Assembly: GCA_903909925.1 (NCBI GenBank)
Contig: CAIVXR010000118.1
Coordinates: forward strand, 1 to 19,267
DNA: 19,267 nt
Reading direction: 5' to 3'
Source: an uncultured beta proteobacterium
GTDB lineage: Bacteria; Pseudomonadota; Gammaproteobacteria; Burkholderiales; Burkholderiaceae
Below are positions 1-6,564 of the stretch, piece by piece. The translations under genes were made by a program, and so were the position numbers. The number at the start of each line of letters is the position of its first letter. Positions within the stretch are counted from its first letter, which is position 1. The notes under the pieces are model-generated. The model was not told the origin of the DNA and searched no databases. It saw only the letters and a list, made by a program, of their open reading frames with translations.

Positions 1-983
1 ATAGGGTGATCTGTTCCTATAACAACTTGACTTGCGCCAACCTGTGAAACTAAATAAGCTAGTGCCTCTGGAGTGAAGACTAGTGAATCAAAATACAGTT
101 GCTTAAGGTATTCAGATGGTTTTTTCTGAAGAACTATCTTAGGGTCACAATTTTGTGGCGAGACAAAGCAGCTGTGATCCATCCGAGGAGCATAAGATCC
201 TAGAAAGCCTCCGCCATGAGCAGCTAGCACTTTTAATTGAGGATATTTATCTAGAACACCCTCATAGATGAGATGTTGTAATGCGATGGTGGTGTCAAGA
301 GGGTTCCCAATGACATTAGACATCCAGCCATTGCCTTTAAAGCGCTGAGCAAGTTGTGGTGTGCTTTGAGGGTGAATAAATAGGGGCACATTAAGCTCTT
401 GAGCCTTTGCTAATATTGGATGAAATTTAGGGTCTGAGAAATCCTGTCCTAGAACACTCCCACCAATGGCAGCACCCCGCAGCCCTTGATTTTTTACCGC
501 AAATACCAATTGCTCAACTGCTAAATCTGGATACTGCATTGTTAGTGAGGCAAAGGCAGCAAACTTATCCGGCCTCATTGCACATAGCTCGGCTAAATGG
601 AAATTATTGAGGCGGCATATTTCAGCGGCAGTATCTTTGTCTTGGCGATACCAGTACGGATTAATACTGAGCGCTTGCATATCAATGCCCTGAGCTTCCA
701 TAGCCTTAATGCGCTCATTGATTTTAATGAAATGCTCCGGAACTCCCTTGGTTGGCGGAGGAACCGATTTAGCCTCATCCCCCATTAAATCAATAGCGTC
801 CTGGAAAAGACAGTGGGCATGCACATCAATCGTCTTAATGCGCTTGCCATTAATGAACACTGGAGTAATTCTTTTTGGAGCTCCATCCTTTAGGTCGGCC
901 GAGTGAGCTAATCCACAACCGCAGAAAAATAATCCACCTAGCGCTTTACCAGTTGTTTTTAAAAATGAGCGGCGATTATGCAT
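1..983 (-). CDS. Tat-exported metal-dependent amidohydrolase (Amidohydro_2 type), 3' end outside the window
   Basis: The frame opens at ATG 981-983 and runs 327 codons to the window edge without a stop, so the C-terminus is missing. Residues 4-9 read RRSFLK, a classical twin-arginine motif, followed by a short hydrophobic stretch and a likely signal peptidase site near AHSA (26-29). The mature protein is therefore probably periplasmic. Metal-site signatures of the amidohydrolase superfamily are visible: HAH (H55, H57), FIHPQ (H204), AAHGGGF (H256) and GTDHP (D325). The pattern fits the Amidohydro_2/ACMSD-like branch, which hydrolyses or decarboxylates small carboxylic or aromatic acids. The substrate cannot be read from sequence. 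It starts 9 bases after the stop of the ModA-like binding protein and is probably co-transcribed with it. Confidence 0.85.
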   Translation of the reverse strand, partial: MHNRRSFLKTTGKALGGLFFCGCGLAHSADLKDGAPKRITPVFINGKRIKTIDVHAHCLFQDAIDLMGDEAKSVPPPTKGVPEHFIKINERIKAMEAQGIDMQALSINPYWYRQDKDTAAEICRLNNFHLAELCAMRPDKFAAFASLTMQYPDLAVEQLVFAVKNQGLRGAAIGGSVLGQDFSDPKFHPILAKAQELNVPLFIHPQSTPQLAQRFKGNGWMSNVIGNPLDTTIALQHLIYEGVLDKYPQLKVLAAHGGGFLGSYAPRMDHSCFVSPQNCDPKIVLQKKPSEYLKQLYFDSLVFTPEALAYLVSQVGASQVVIGTDHP

Positions 984-992
984 AGATATCTC

Positions 993-1757
993 TTACCTTT
1001 GTTGTGATTGAATGACATTCATACCGCTATTTTTGATGGGGTCAACCGAATCTCGTGAGCTTAAATATTCAATGAGTTTTCTAGCATTCTCTGGGTGCGC
1101 TGCATTTATTACGATGGCTGCTGCAAAAGTTTGAATCAGTTGTACATCATTAGGTATTGGGCCGATGTAATCAATTCCTGGAACATTAATTAATTCACTA
1201 CTAGGCTGAATTGCGATATTCGCACCTCTTGCGGCTAAGAGGGAGGTAGCTTGTGAACCCCGCTCAGTTACTTGCACTGTAATTTGATCCTGAATACCCA
1301 ATCGTGGAAAAACTTCTGTCGTTAAATAAATACCGCTGGTGCTACCAGGTACTACAATTTTTTTAGCTTTAATTAGTGAGTCCTTGAAGGATTTAAGAGT
1401 GCTGATATCTGGCCTCTGAGCGCCCCTCGGCACTGCCAGCCCTAAAGGAGCGCGCGCAAGATCCACATCTGATTTTGGGATAATTTTATTCATAGCTATT
1501 AATTCAGTAAGCCCTTCGCGGGAGAGAATCACTACATCTGCGCTTGTTCCGGAGAGAAGTTGGGCTTTAATTGTTTTTGGTCCCAAGCCTTGCGATGCAC
1601 CCGTCTTTGTTGTTACGGTGATCCCAGTATCTTTTTCGAATTGAGGAAGCATTTGATTGTAGGGTCCCTGAAACCCGCCAGAAATCATGACTTCTAGTTG
1701 TGCCATTGCTGTATTGCTGATGAAAAGAGTAATGATGCCAATGTAAAGATATTTCAA
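993..1757 (-). CDS. ModA-like periplasmic substrate-binding protein, solitary
   Basis: The 254-residue protein has an N-terminal signal peptide of about 19 residues (hydrophobic YIGIITLFI, cleavage near AMA-Q), followed by a type II periplasmic binding fold of the SBP_bac_11/ModA group. Supporting segments are ADVVILS (near 74-80), PGSTSGIY (near 137-144), SLLAARGANIAIQPSSEL and a C-terminal NAAHPENARKLIEYLSS. The start is a TTG at 1755-1757; an AGGA Shine-Dalgarno lies 6-7 bases upstream, and no ATG in that area would keep the signal peptide. True ModA proteins bind molybdate or tungstate and sit beside modB and modC. No permease or ATPase gene is present here, and the partner is an exported amidohydrolase, so the ligand may be organic rather than an oxyanion. 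The family call is firm; the ligand is unknown. Confidence 0.85.
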   Translation of the reverse strand: MKYLYIGIITLFISNTAMAQLEVMISGGFQGPYNQMLPQFEKDTGITVTTKTGASQGLGPKTIKAQLLSGTSADVVILSREGLTELIAMNKIIPKSDVDLARAPLGLAVPRGAQRPDISTLKSFKDSLIKAKKIVVPGSTSGIYLTTEVFPRLGIQDQITVQVTERGSQATSLLAARGANIAIQPSSELINVPGIDYIGPIPNDVQLIQTFAAAIVINAAHPENARKLIEYLSSRDSVDPIKNSGMNVIQSQQR

Positions 1758-1791
1758 TTGTTATCCTAGTTTATTTACCTCAAAGCTTACC

Positions 1792-1808
1792 CTGAAATAC
1801 CTTTTCAG
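1792..1808. promoter_or_regulatory. Perfect dyad in the SBP/BKACE divergent promoter region
   Basis: CTGAAA and TTTCAG form a perfect 6-bp inverted repeat around a 5-bp spacer (CTGAAATACCTTTTCAG). It lies 35 bp upstream of the TTG start of the binding-protein gene. It is flanked by a wider inverted pair, TACCCT at 1789-1794 and AGGGTA at 1834-1839. The position suits an operator for a repressor of the minus-strand unit, but no regulator gene is adjacent and the protein cannot be named. Confidence 0.35.
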
Positions 1809-1851
1809 ATAATTATTTTTCGGGTTATCCCTTAGGGTAGTTAATAAGATC

Positions 1852-1865
1852 GATTTTGAGAAATC
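1852..1865. promoter_or_regulatory. Second dyad upstream of the BKACE gene
   Basis: GATTT and AAATC form a perfect 5-bp inverted repeat separated by TGAG, about 125 bp upstream of the BKACE start. An AT-rich stretch with a possible TAATAT -10 at 1952-1957 follows closer to the gene, but no convincing -35 element was found. This is weak evidence for an operator. Confidence 0.25.
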
Positions 1866-1989
1866 AATTCAATAGGGGATGTAAATATTGCAGCCTTTCA
1901 GGAGTTAATGATTTATAAAGTAACTTAATGAGACTGGGTCTTAAAACGCTGTAATATTAAATATACAAACACTCTTTTTCGAATAAATC

Positions 1990-2868
1990 ATGAATAAAAC
2001 AATCTTAACTTGCGCAGTGACAGGGAATCTCACCAAACCCGAGATGACGCCTTACTTACCAATTACTCCAGCACAAATTGCAGAGTCGTGTTTAGGTGCT
2101 GCTGATGCAGGAGCAGCAGTAGTCCATATTCATGTGCGCGATCCTGAGACCGGTAAGCCCTCAATGGACTTAGACCTTTACGCTGAAGTTGTCCATTTAA
2201 TTAAGGCAAAAAATAAAGAGCTGATTATTAATTTGACTACGGGTCCAGGTGGTAGGTATATCCCGAGCGAAGATGATCCTAAGGTATTTGCACCGGGAAC
2301 GACTTTGTGTCATCCGCTCAAAAGGGTGGAGCACGTTGCCCAGTTAAAACCGGATATCTGCTCTTTAGATTTAAACACCATGAACTCAGGTGGCGATGTT
2401 GTGATGAATACGCCCTCGAACGTTCGTAAGATGGCTAAGGTGATTCGTGATTCAGGAGTGATGCCGGAATTAGAGATCTTTGATACCGGTGATCTGAATT
2501 TAGCAAAAGATCTATTGCAGGATGGCACGATTGATGGTCCGGGGCTTTTCACTTTCGTGATGGGCGTGAAGTATGGCTTAAATACTGACCCAGCTACTTT
2601 GTTGTACATGCGTGATCAACTACCTAAGGGCGCAAATTGGGCCGCCTTTGGTATTAGTCGTGCTGAGTATCCAATCGTTGCGCAAGCTTGGTTATATGGC
2701 GGTCATGTACGCGTTGGTATGGAAGACAATATTTACCTCAGCAAAGGCGTGCTTTGCAAAACCAATGCTGAATTAGTCCTCAAAGCTAAAGCGCTCATCG
2801 AAAGTATGGGTGGCGAGTTAGCCTCTTCGGTTGAAGCGCGTGCGATGCTAGGTTTAAGACCTGCGTAG
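1990..2868 (+). CDS. BKACE-family beta-keto acid cleavage enzyme (DUF849)
   Basis: The protein is 292 residues, close to the usual length for this family. It opens with the typical TCAVTG segment and contains HIHVRDP (H46 and H48) and GGHVRVGMEDN with E245, which correspond to the zinc ligands of 3-keto-5-aminohexanoate cleavage enzyme (Kce). The ITPAQIAESCLGAADAGA segment and INLTTGPGG (80-88) also match. BKACE enzymes are zinc TIM barrels that condense a beta-keto acid with acetyl-CoA, giving acetoacetate and the CoA ester of the shortened acid. The known substrate range includes 3-keto-5-aminohexanoate, dehydrocarnitine and beta-ketoglutarate, so the exact substrate here is open. No lysine-fermentation genes are nearby, which argues against naming it kce. 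An iron-type alcohol dehydrogenase and a thioesterase about 1.2 kb downstream could act before and after it. Confidence 0.9.
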   Translation: MNKTILTCAVTGNLTKPEMTPYLPITPAQIAESCLGAADAGAAVVHIHVRDPETGKPSMDLDLYAEVVHLIKAKNKELIINLTTGPGGRYIPSEDDPKVFAPGTTLCHPLKRVEHVAQLKPDICSLDLNTMNSGGDVVMNTPSNVRKMAKVIRDSGVMPELEIFDTGDLNLAKDLLQDGTIDGPGLFTFVMGVKYGLNTDPATLLYMRDQLPKGANWAAFGISRAEYPIVAQAWLYGGHVRVGMEDNIYLSKGVLCKTNAELVLKAKALIESMGGELASSVEARAMLGLRPA

Positions 2869-2884
2869 TAAATGATGCCGTGAT

Positions 2885-3865
2885 TTACTCGCGTGGGATC
2901 TTTGCCTGAACGGCGACATCTTCCCACTTTTTCTTTTCAGCTGCGACAAATAAATCGGTGTTAGCGGGAGTATCACCAATTCCCCAACCACCTAAATCTT
3001 TCCATTTCGCTTTAGATTCAGGCGAATTCAAGACTTTTTTCAGTGCAGCATAAATCTTGTCTACTACGGGCTGAGGTGTTTTGGCTGGCACGAATAAGCC
3101 AAACCAGGCAATCACTTCAAAGTTAGGGTAACCGGCTTCTTGCATGGTTGGCACATCTGGTAAATCAGGATTACGGGTTTTGCTAGTGACTGCTAAGGCG
3201 CGTAATTTGCCACTGCGAATATGTTCCATCGAGCTTGGTAAGTTATCAACCATCATCGTCACTTGCCCAGCTAATAAGTCAATCAGGGCAGGACCCGCTC
3301 CTTTATAGGGCACATGCACAATATCAATTCCGGCCATATTTTTAAATAATTCACCTGACATATGAATAGACTGTCCTCTGCCTGAGGATGCAAATGAATA
3401 TTTACCTGGATTTGCTTTTGCCAGTGCGACGAAGTCAGCTACGGTCTTTGCGGGCAAAGCGGAGTTCACCACCATGACATTGGGGGTGGCTAAAACAACG
3501 CTGATAGCCCTCATGTCTTCTGATTTATACGGCAGGCTTTTATATAAAGCATAGTTAATAGCATTAGTACCAATATTGCCCATCGCCATCGTATAGCCAT
3601 CCGGCGGGCTAGCCACTAATGCTTGTAGAGCAATAATTCCCGCTGCTCCCGCTTTATTTTCAACCAACACTGATTGCCCTAACTCTCTTCCAAGCTGATC
3701 TGCAATTGCTCGAGAAGCAATATCAGTAGTTCCTCCGGGCGCAGCAGTAACAATAATTTTGAGTGGCTTAGATGGAAATACATCTGCTGCCTGGGATAAT
3801 GAGGTCAAGGCAGCAAGGCTAAGCAGAATACCTGCAAATCTTTTGAAATGAGTTTGATAGTTCAT
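2885..3865 (-). CDS. Bug-family (TctC-like) periplasmic solute receptor
   Basis: The 326-residue protein carries a signal peptide (hydrophobic FAGILLSLAALTSL, cleavage near residue 26) and the hallmark Bug segments: FPSKPLKIIV at the mature N-terminus, the ligand-binding loop APGGTTDIASRAIA, PPDGYTM, VPYKGAGPALIDLLAGQVTMM and LPDVPTMQEAGYP. Bug proteins bind small carboxylates and feed tripartite tricarboxylate transporters, or act as solitary sensors and scavengers. No tctA or tctB membrane gene is present here, which is common for the large Bug families of Burkholderiales. A good Shine-Dalgarno (AAGGGG) precedes the ATG. It converges on the BKACE gene with a 16-bp gap and is divergent from the alcohol dehydrogenase operon, suggesting that all serve one substrate. 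The ligand is unknown. Confidence 0.92.
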   Translation of the reverse strand: MNYQTHFKRFAGILLSLAALTSLSQAADVFPSKPLKIIVTAAPGGTTDIASRAIADQLGRELGQSVLVENKAGAAGIIALQALVASPPDGYTMAMGNIGTNAINYALYKSLPYKSEDMRAISVVLATPNVMVVNSALPAKTVADFVALAKANPGKYSFASSGRGQSIHMSGELFKNMAGIDIVHVPYKGAGPALIDLLAGQVTMMVDNLPSSMEHIRSGKLRALAVTSKTRNPDLPDVPTMQEAGYPNFEVIAWFGLFVPAKTPQPVVDKIYAALKKVLNSPESKAKWKDLGGWGIGDTPANTDLFVAAEKKKWEDVAVQAKIPRE

Positions 3866-3969
3866 CTGAGTCCCCTTGATTATTCACGCTAATTTATCAA
3901 CCCATTATAGGGGTGGCAATATTCATAACTATTCTGATACAGCGGAGAATGAATTAGTACAAGCCCTAG

Positions 3970-3995
3970 GTTTTAAGGATAAATTGGCCTAAAAC
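3970..3995. promoter_or_regulatory. Inverted repeat in the Bug/alcohol dehydrogenase divergent promoter region
   Basis: GTTTTA at 3970-3975 and TAAAAC at 3990-3995 form a perfect 6-bp inverted repeat with a 14-bp spacer. The site is 62 bp before the alcohol dehydrogenase start and about 105 bp before the receptor start. It could be an operator shared by both genes, but the half-sites are AT-rich and could be chance. Confidence 0.25.
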
Positions 3996-4057
3996 TCATG
4001 ATTGCGTGGGGTATGATTTCTGTAGTTGCTTGGGCGGGATTTTTATAGGGTACAGAA

Positions 4058-5206
4058 ATGCAATTTGACTTTCACTCCACACACTCCATCATCGTAGAAC
4101 GGGGCGGGTCTGCTAATTTAGCTAAACGCATTGGTGAGCGCGGTGGTAAATCTGTATTGATTGTGACTGATCCTGGCGTCTTATCGGCTGGATTATTAAA
4201 TAAGGCACTTCCTCAGTTCAAGGAGTTGGGACTTTCGCTACAAGTTTTTTCAGACGTTCAGGCTGATCCACCAGTTGCTGTGATTGATAGCGCTGTAAAA
4301 CTTGCCCAAGAATGTAAAGCGGATTTCATAGTGGGTTTTGGTGGTGGTAGCTCAATGGACGTTGCTAAGTTGGTAGCGCTCCTCGCGCCCGGCACAGAAA
4401 AGTTAGCGGATGTGTATGGTATCGGGATGGCTAAGGGCCCACGGTTGCCTCTCATATTAGTTCCCACCACTGCAGGAACCGGCTCTGAAGTTACTACTAT
4501 TTCTATTGTCACTGTGGGCGAGAGTGAGAAAAAAGGGGTTGTTTCTCCTAGGCTCTTGCCCGATGTGGCCCTATTGGATGCTGAACTAACTCTAGATTTG
4601 CCGGCACACGTTACGGCAGCAACGGGTATTGATGCGATGGTACATGCCATTGAAGCATTTACAACAAAGCGTTTAAAAAATCCGATTTCTGATTGTTTGG
4701 CAAAAGAAGCGCTTAGATTATTGGCTGGCAATCTTCATGCAGCAGTAAATGCGGGTAATGACATCGTAGTTCGTGAAAATATGCTCTTGGGTGCATGCTT
4801 AGCAGGGATGGCATTTACGAATGCTCCAGTAGCTGGCGTACATGCATTGGCATATCCGATTGGAGCGAGATTTCATGTATCTCATGGGCTTTCTAATTCT
4901 TTAATGTTAGGCCCTGTGTTGCGCTTTAACATTGAACAAGCGCATGCTATGTATGCACAGCTAGGGCAAATTATTAAACCGGGTTTGCAAGGCTCCACAA
5001 AAGAGCAGGCAGCTCAGCTAGCAGATTACTTAGGCGGTCTAGCTGGTGACTTGGGACTTCCAAAGCGATTAGTCGAAGTTGGGATTACGGCAAATGATAT
5101 TGACCAGTTGGCAAAAGATGCCATGCTTCAAACCCGTTTATTGCAAAATAGTCCTCGTGAGATTGCCTTAGCAGATGCTACTGCTCTTTATAGGGAGGCT
5201 TTATGA
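4058..5206 (+). CDS. Iron-containing (group III) NAD(P)-dependent alcohol dehydrogenase
   Basis: At 382 residues this is the standard length for the Fe-ADH family. It shows the nucleotide-binding loop GFGGGSSMD (93-101), the PTTAGTGSE motif (136-144) and the metal-site segments GIDAMVHAIEAF and VHALAYPIGARFHVSHG. D192, H196, H262 and H276 align with the iron ligands of FucO-type enzymes, so the site looks complete. It should reversibly oxidise an alcohol or hydroxy acid in the cytoplasm with NAD(P). The ATG is preceded by AGGG at a suitable distance. The stop overlaps the thioesterase start by four bases (ATGA), indicating translational coupling and a joint pathway. The substrate is unknown; it does not carry enough context to be called maleylacetate reductase or butanol dehydrogenase. 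Confidence 0.92.
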   Translation: MQFDFHSTHSIIVERGGSANLAKRIGERGGKSVLIVTDPGVLSAGLLNKALPQFKELGLSLQVFSDVQADPPVAVIDSAVKLAQECKADFIVGFGGGSSMDVAKLVALLAPGTEKLADVYGIGMAKGPRLPLILVPTTAGTGSEVTTISIVTVGESEKKGVVSPRLLPDVALLDAELTLDLPAHVTAATGIDAMVHAIEAFTTKRLKNPISDCLAKEALRLLAGNLHAAVNAGNDIVVRENMLLGACLAGMAFTNAPVAGVHALAYPIGARFHVSHGLSNSLMLGPVLRFNIEQAHAMYAQLGQIIKPGLQGSTKEQAAQLADYLGGLAGDLGLPKRLVEVGITANDIDQLAKDAMLQTRLLQNSPREIALADATALYREAL

Positions 5207-5649
5207 GTAATCCAAAATCTTCCCCACCAACACGTGCAGATTTTGTTGCATTTGAAGAAGTCCATTCAAGGTGGAATGACAACGATGTGTATGGGCATAT
5301 CAACAATGCGGTGTATTACTCATTTTTCGATACAGCAGTCAATCGGTATTTGATTGAGCACCATGTTTTAGATCTCCAAAATAGTAAAGAAATAGGCTTA
5401 GTGGTTGAAACCCAATGCCAGTACTTTGCGCCGATTGTTTACCCTGATGCCATTCATGTGGGATTAAAGGTAGTTCATTTAGGCAATAGCAGCGCTAAAT
5501 ATGAAGTTGCTATCTTCAAAAATAATGAGGATGTTGCCAGTGCAATGGGGTACTTTGTGCATGTATACATAGATCGATTGAGTAATCAATCTACCCCGAT
5601 TCCACAGAAGGTACGTGAAGTATTGCAGGGGCTTGTAAAAGATCGCTGA
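5203..5649 (+). CDS. 4HBT-type acyl-CoA thioesterase (hot-dog fold)
   Basis: The 148-residue protein has the 4-hydroxybenzoyl-CoA thioesterase signature RWNDNDVYGHINNAVYYS at 23-40. Here D28 is the likely catalytic acid (D26 is the alternative), and QYFAPIVYPD forms the next strand. Single hot-dog domain proteins of this length assemble as dimers or tetramers and hydrolyse small acyl-CoA esters in the cytoplasm. The ATG start lies inside the end of the alcohol dehydrogenase gene (ATGA overlap), so the two are translated together. In the proposed pathway it would hydrolyse the acyl-CoA made by the BKACE enzyme, as the betainyl-CoA thioesterase does in carnitine degradation. That role is inference; the family assignment is secure. 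Confidence 0.9.
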   Translation: MSNPKSSPPTRADFVAFEEVHSRWNDNDVYGHINNAVYYSFFDTAVNRYLIEHHVLDLQNSKEIGLVVETQCQYFAPIVYPDAIHVGLKVVHLGNSSAKYEVAIFKNNEDVASAMGYFVHVYIDRLSNQSTPIPQKVREVLQGLVKDR

Positions 5650-5650
5650 G

Positions 5651-5677
5651 TTACTCAGTTGCTTTACTCGGTTGCTT
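5651..5677 (+). repeat. Two-copy 13-bp tandem repeat downstream of the thioesterase gene
   Basis: TTACTCAGTTGCT is followed directly by TTACTCGGTTGCTT, two imperfect copies with one mismatch, starting one base after the thioesterase stop and ahead of the terminator. No function is suggested by the sequence. Confidence 0.5.
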
Positions 5678-5695
5678 CATCAAGTTAATTTAATC

Positions 5696-5729
5696 AATAA
5701 AAAAGACTGCCTAGGCAGTCTTTTTTATT
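5696..5729. terminator. Bidirectional intrinsic terminator, perfect palindrome
   Basis: This is a perfect 34-base palindrome with the core GACTGCCTAGGCAGTC, flanked by an A6 tract on the left and a T6 tract on the right and extended by AAT and ATT. Each strand therefore shows a GC-rich hairpin followed by a U run. It lies between the convergent thioesterase and rubrerythrin genes and should end transcripts from both sides. Confidence 0.93.
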
Positions 5730-5749
5730 GGATACAACAAACTTTTTGA

Positions 5750-6187
5750 TTAAACGTTTGCTAAATGCGCTTCTAAAGTTTTGGTGAACTTATTAGCGTG
5801 GCTACGTTCAGCCTTTGCTAATGTCTCAAACCAATCAGCGATTTCGTCAAAGCCTTCATCGCGTGCTGTCTTAGCCATGCCTGGGTACATGTCTGTGTAC
5901 TCATGAGTTTCGCCGGCGATAGCTGCTTGCAATGCTTCAGCAACTGTCTTAGCTGGCATACCAGTACCTGGCTCGCCTGCACCGCCTTCAATCAAGTATT
6001 CCATGTGACCGTGAGCGTGGCCCGTTTCGCCTTCCGCTGTTGAGCGAAATACTGCAGCAACATCATTCGCACCAGCGATATCTGCTTGGTTCGCGAAATA
6101 CAAATAACGACGGTTTGCCTGTGATTCACCAGCAAATGCTTCTTTCAAAGACTGTTCTGTCTTTGTACCTTTTACGGTTTTAGCCAT
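5750..6187 (-). CDS. Rubrerythrin (ferritin-like di-iron peroxidase) without rubredoxin domain
   Basis: The 145-residue protein is only the four-helix ferritin-like domain. Di-iron ligand motifs are all present: AGESQANRRY (E21), EGETGHAHGH (E54, H57), AGETHEY (E93, E96) and KAERSHANKF (E127, H130). This order of two EXXH-type and two EXXE/H motifs is typical of rubrerythrins that reduce hydrogen peroxide to water. Classical rubrerythrins are about 190 residues with a C-terminal CXXC rubredoxin domain that delivers electrons; it is absent here and the sequence has no cysteine at all, so a separate donor is needed. The ATG is preceded by a strong AGGAG. It is divergent from the HdrB-like/DUF3501 pair, a frequent partner in many bacteria, and that pair could form the electron supply (inference). 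Confidence 0.95.
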   Translation of the reverse strand: MAKTVKGTKTEQSLKEAFAGESQANRRYLYFANQADIAGANDVAAVFRSTAEGETGHAHGHMEYLIEGGAGEPGTGMPAKTVAEALQAAIAGETHEYTDMYPGMAKTARDEGFDEIADWFETLAKAERSHANKFTKTLEAHLANV

Positions 6188-6221
6188 TTATGACTCCTAA
6201 GAATGGGTTGTTTGAAATAGG

Positions 6222-6236
6222 GGTGAATACATCACC
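6222..6236. promoter_or_regulatory. Dyad upstream of rubrerythrin (possible operator)
   Basis: GGTGA and TCACC form a perfect 5-bp inverted repeat around ATACA, 35 bp before the rubrerythrin start codon. Read on the minus strand it contains GATGTATTC, similar to one half of an NsrR site, but the second NsrR half is missing. It could bind a redox-responsive regulator or form a 5' UTR hairpin. Confidence 0.3.
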
Positions 6237-6372
6237 ACGGACCTATTATGGACAAAATTACTGGTCTGAATAATCGTATTTTTGTATTGTCTTGATAGTT
6301 AAAAACAACTGATATAAGCATTTCAATTAATAAAACATAATAGCTAAACTATATTAAAAAGGGGTTTTAATG

Positions 6373-6385
6373 GGGTGTATCACCC
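6373..6385. promoter_or_regulatory. GGGTG-TAT-CACCC dyad
   Basis: This is a perfect 5-bp inverted repeat around TAT in the middle of the divergent region. It shares the GGGGTG...CACC layout with the dyad at 6222-6236, so the two may be variants of one binding motif, about 150 bp apart. Confidence 0.3.
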
Positions 6386-6428
6386 AATGAGACCTCTATT
6401 TAATGATTTAAAGCCGTCCTGCCGCCAT

Positions 6429-6437
6429 TTATCCACA
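6429..6437 (+). promoter_or_regulatory. Consensus DnaA box (TTATCCACA)
   Basis: TTATCCACA is an exact match to the strong DnaA box consensus. It is single, with no AT-rich unwinding element or cluster of boxes around it, so it is not an origin. It may be chance or a DnaA-titrating or regulatory site. Confidence 0.3.
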
Positions 6438-6467
6438 GATTACCCTGTATTTAGTTATTTTCTATTG

Positions 6468-6489
6468 AAATTGTTAATTAATACAATTT
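6468..6489. promoter_or_regulatory. AAATTGT/ACAATTT dyad upstream of the HdrB-like gene
   Basis: AAATTGT and ACAATTT form a perfect 7-bp inverted repeat with an 8-bp AT-only spacer, ending 75 bp before the HdrB-like start. It overlaps the possible -35 TTGAAA and is well placed for an activator or repressor. The regulator cannot be identified from sequence. Confidence 0.35.
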
Positions 6490-6564
6490 TACTATCGATT
6501 CTTTGGGCCATACACTAGCGCCATACTTTGCATAGCCCATGCAGAAAAACATCAGAGAACGAAT

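Larger units (their letters stand above)
6188..6564. other. 377-bp divergent regulatory region between rubrerythrin and the HdrB-like gene
   Basis: There is no credible coding frame in this AT-rich stretch. It must hold the promoters of both divergent units. Four sequence signals stand out and are listed separately: dyads at 6222-6236, 6373-6385 and 6468-6489, and a consensus DnaA box at 6429-6437. A fifth, ATAG-N5-CTAT at 6340-6352, has OxyR-like half-sites but the wrong spacing. TTGAAA at 6465-6470 is a possible -35 for the plus-strand genes without a well-spaced -10. Confidence 0.7.

Noticed and set aside
2867..2889. AGTAAAT...ATTTACT hairpin between the BKACE and Bug genes
   Set aside because: The stem is only 7 AT-rich bases and no T run follows; too weak to call a terminator.
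6291..6306. TTGAT followed by AAAAA, resembling an FNR box
   Set aside because: The second half-site matches only three of five positions.
6340..6352. ATAG-CTAAA-CTAT, resembling an OxyR site
   Set aside because: OxyR half-sites ATAG and CTAT are separated by seven bases, while here the gap is five and no second pair is correctly phased.
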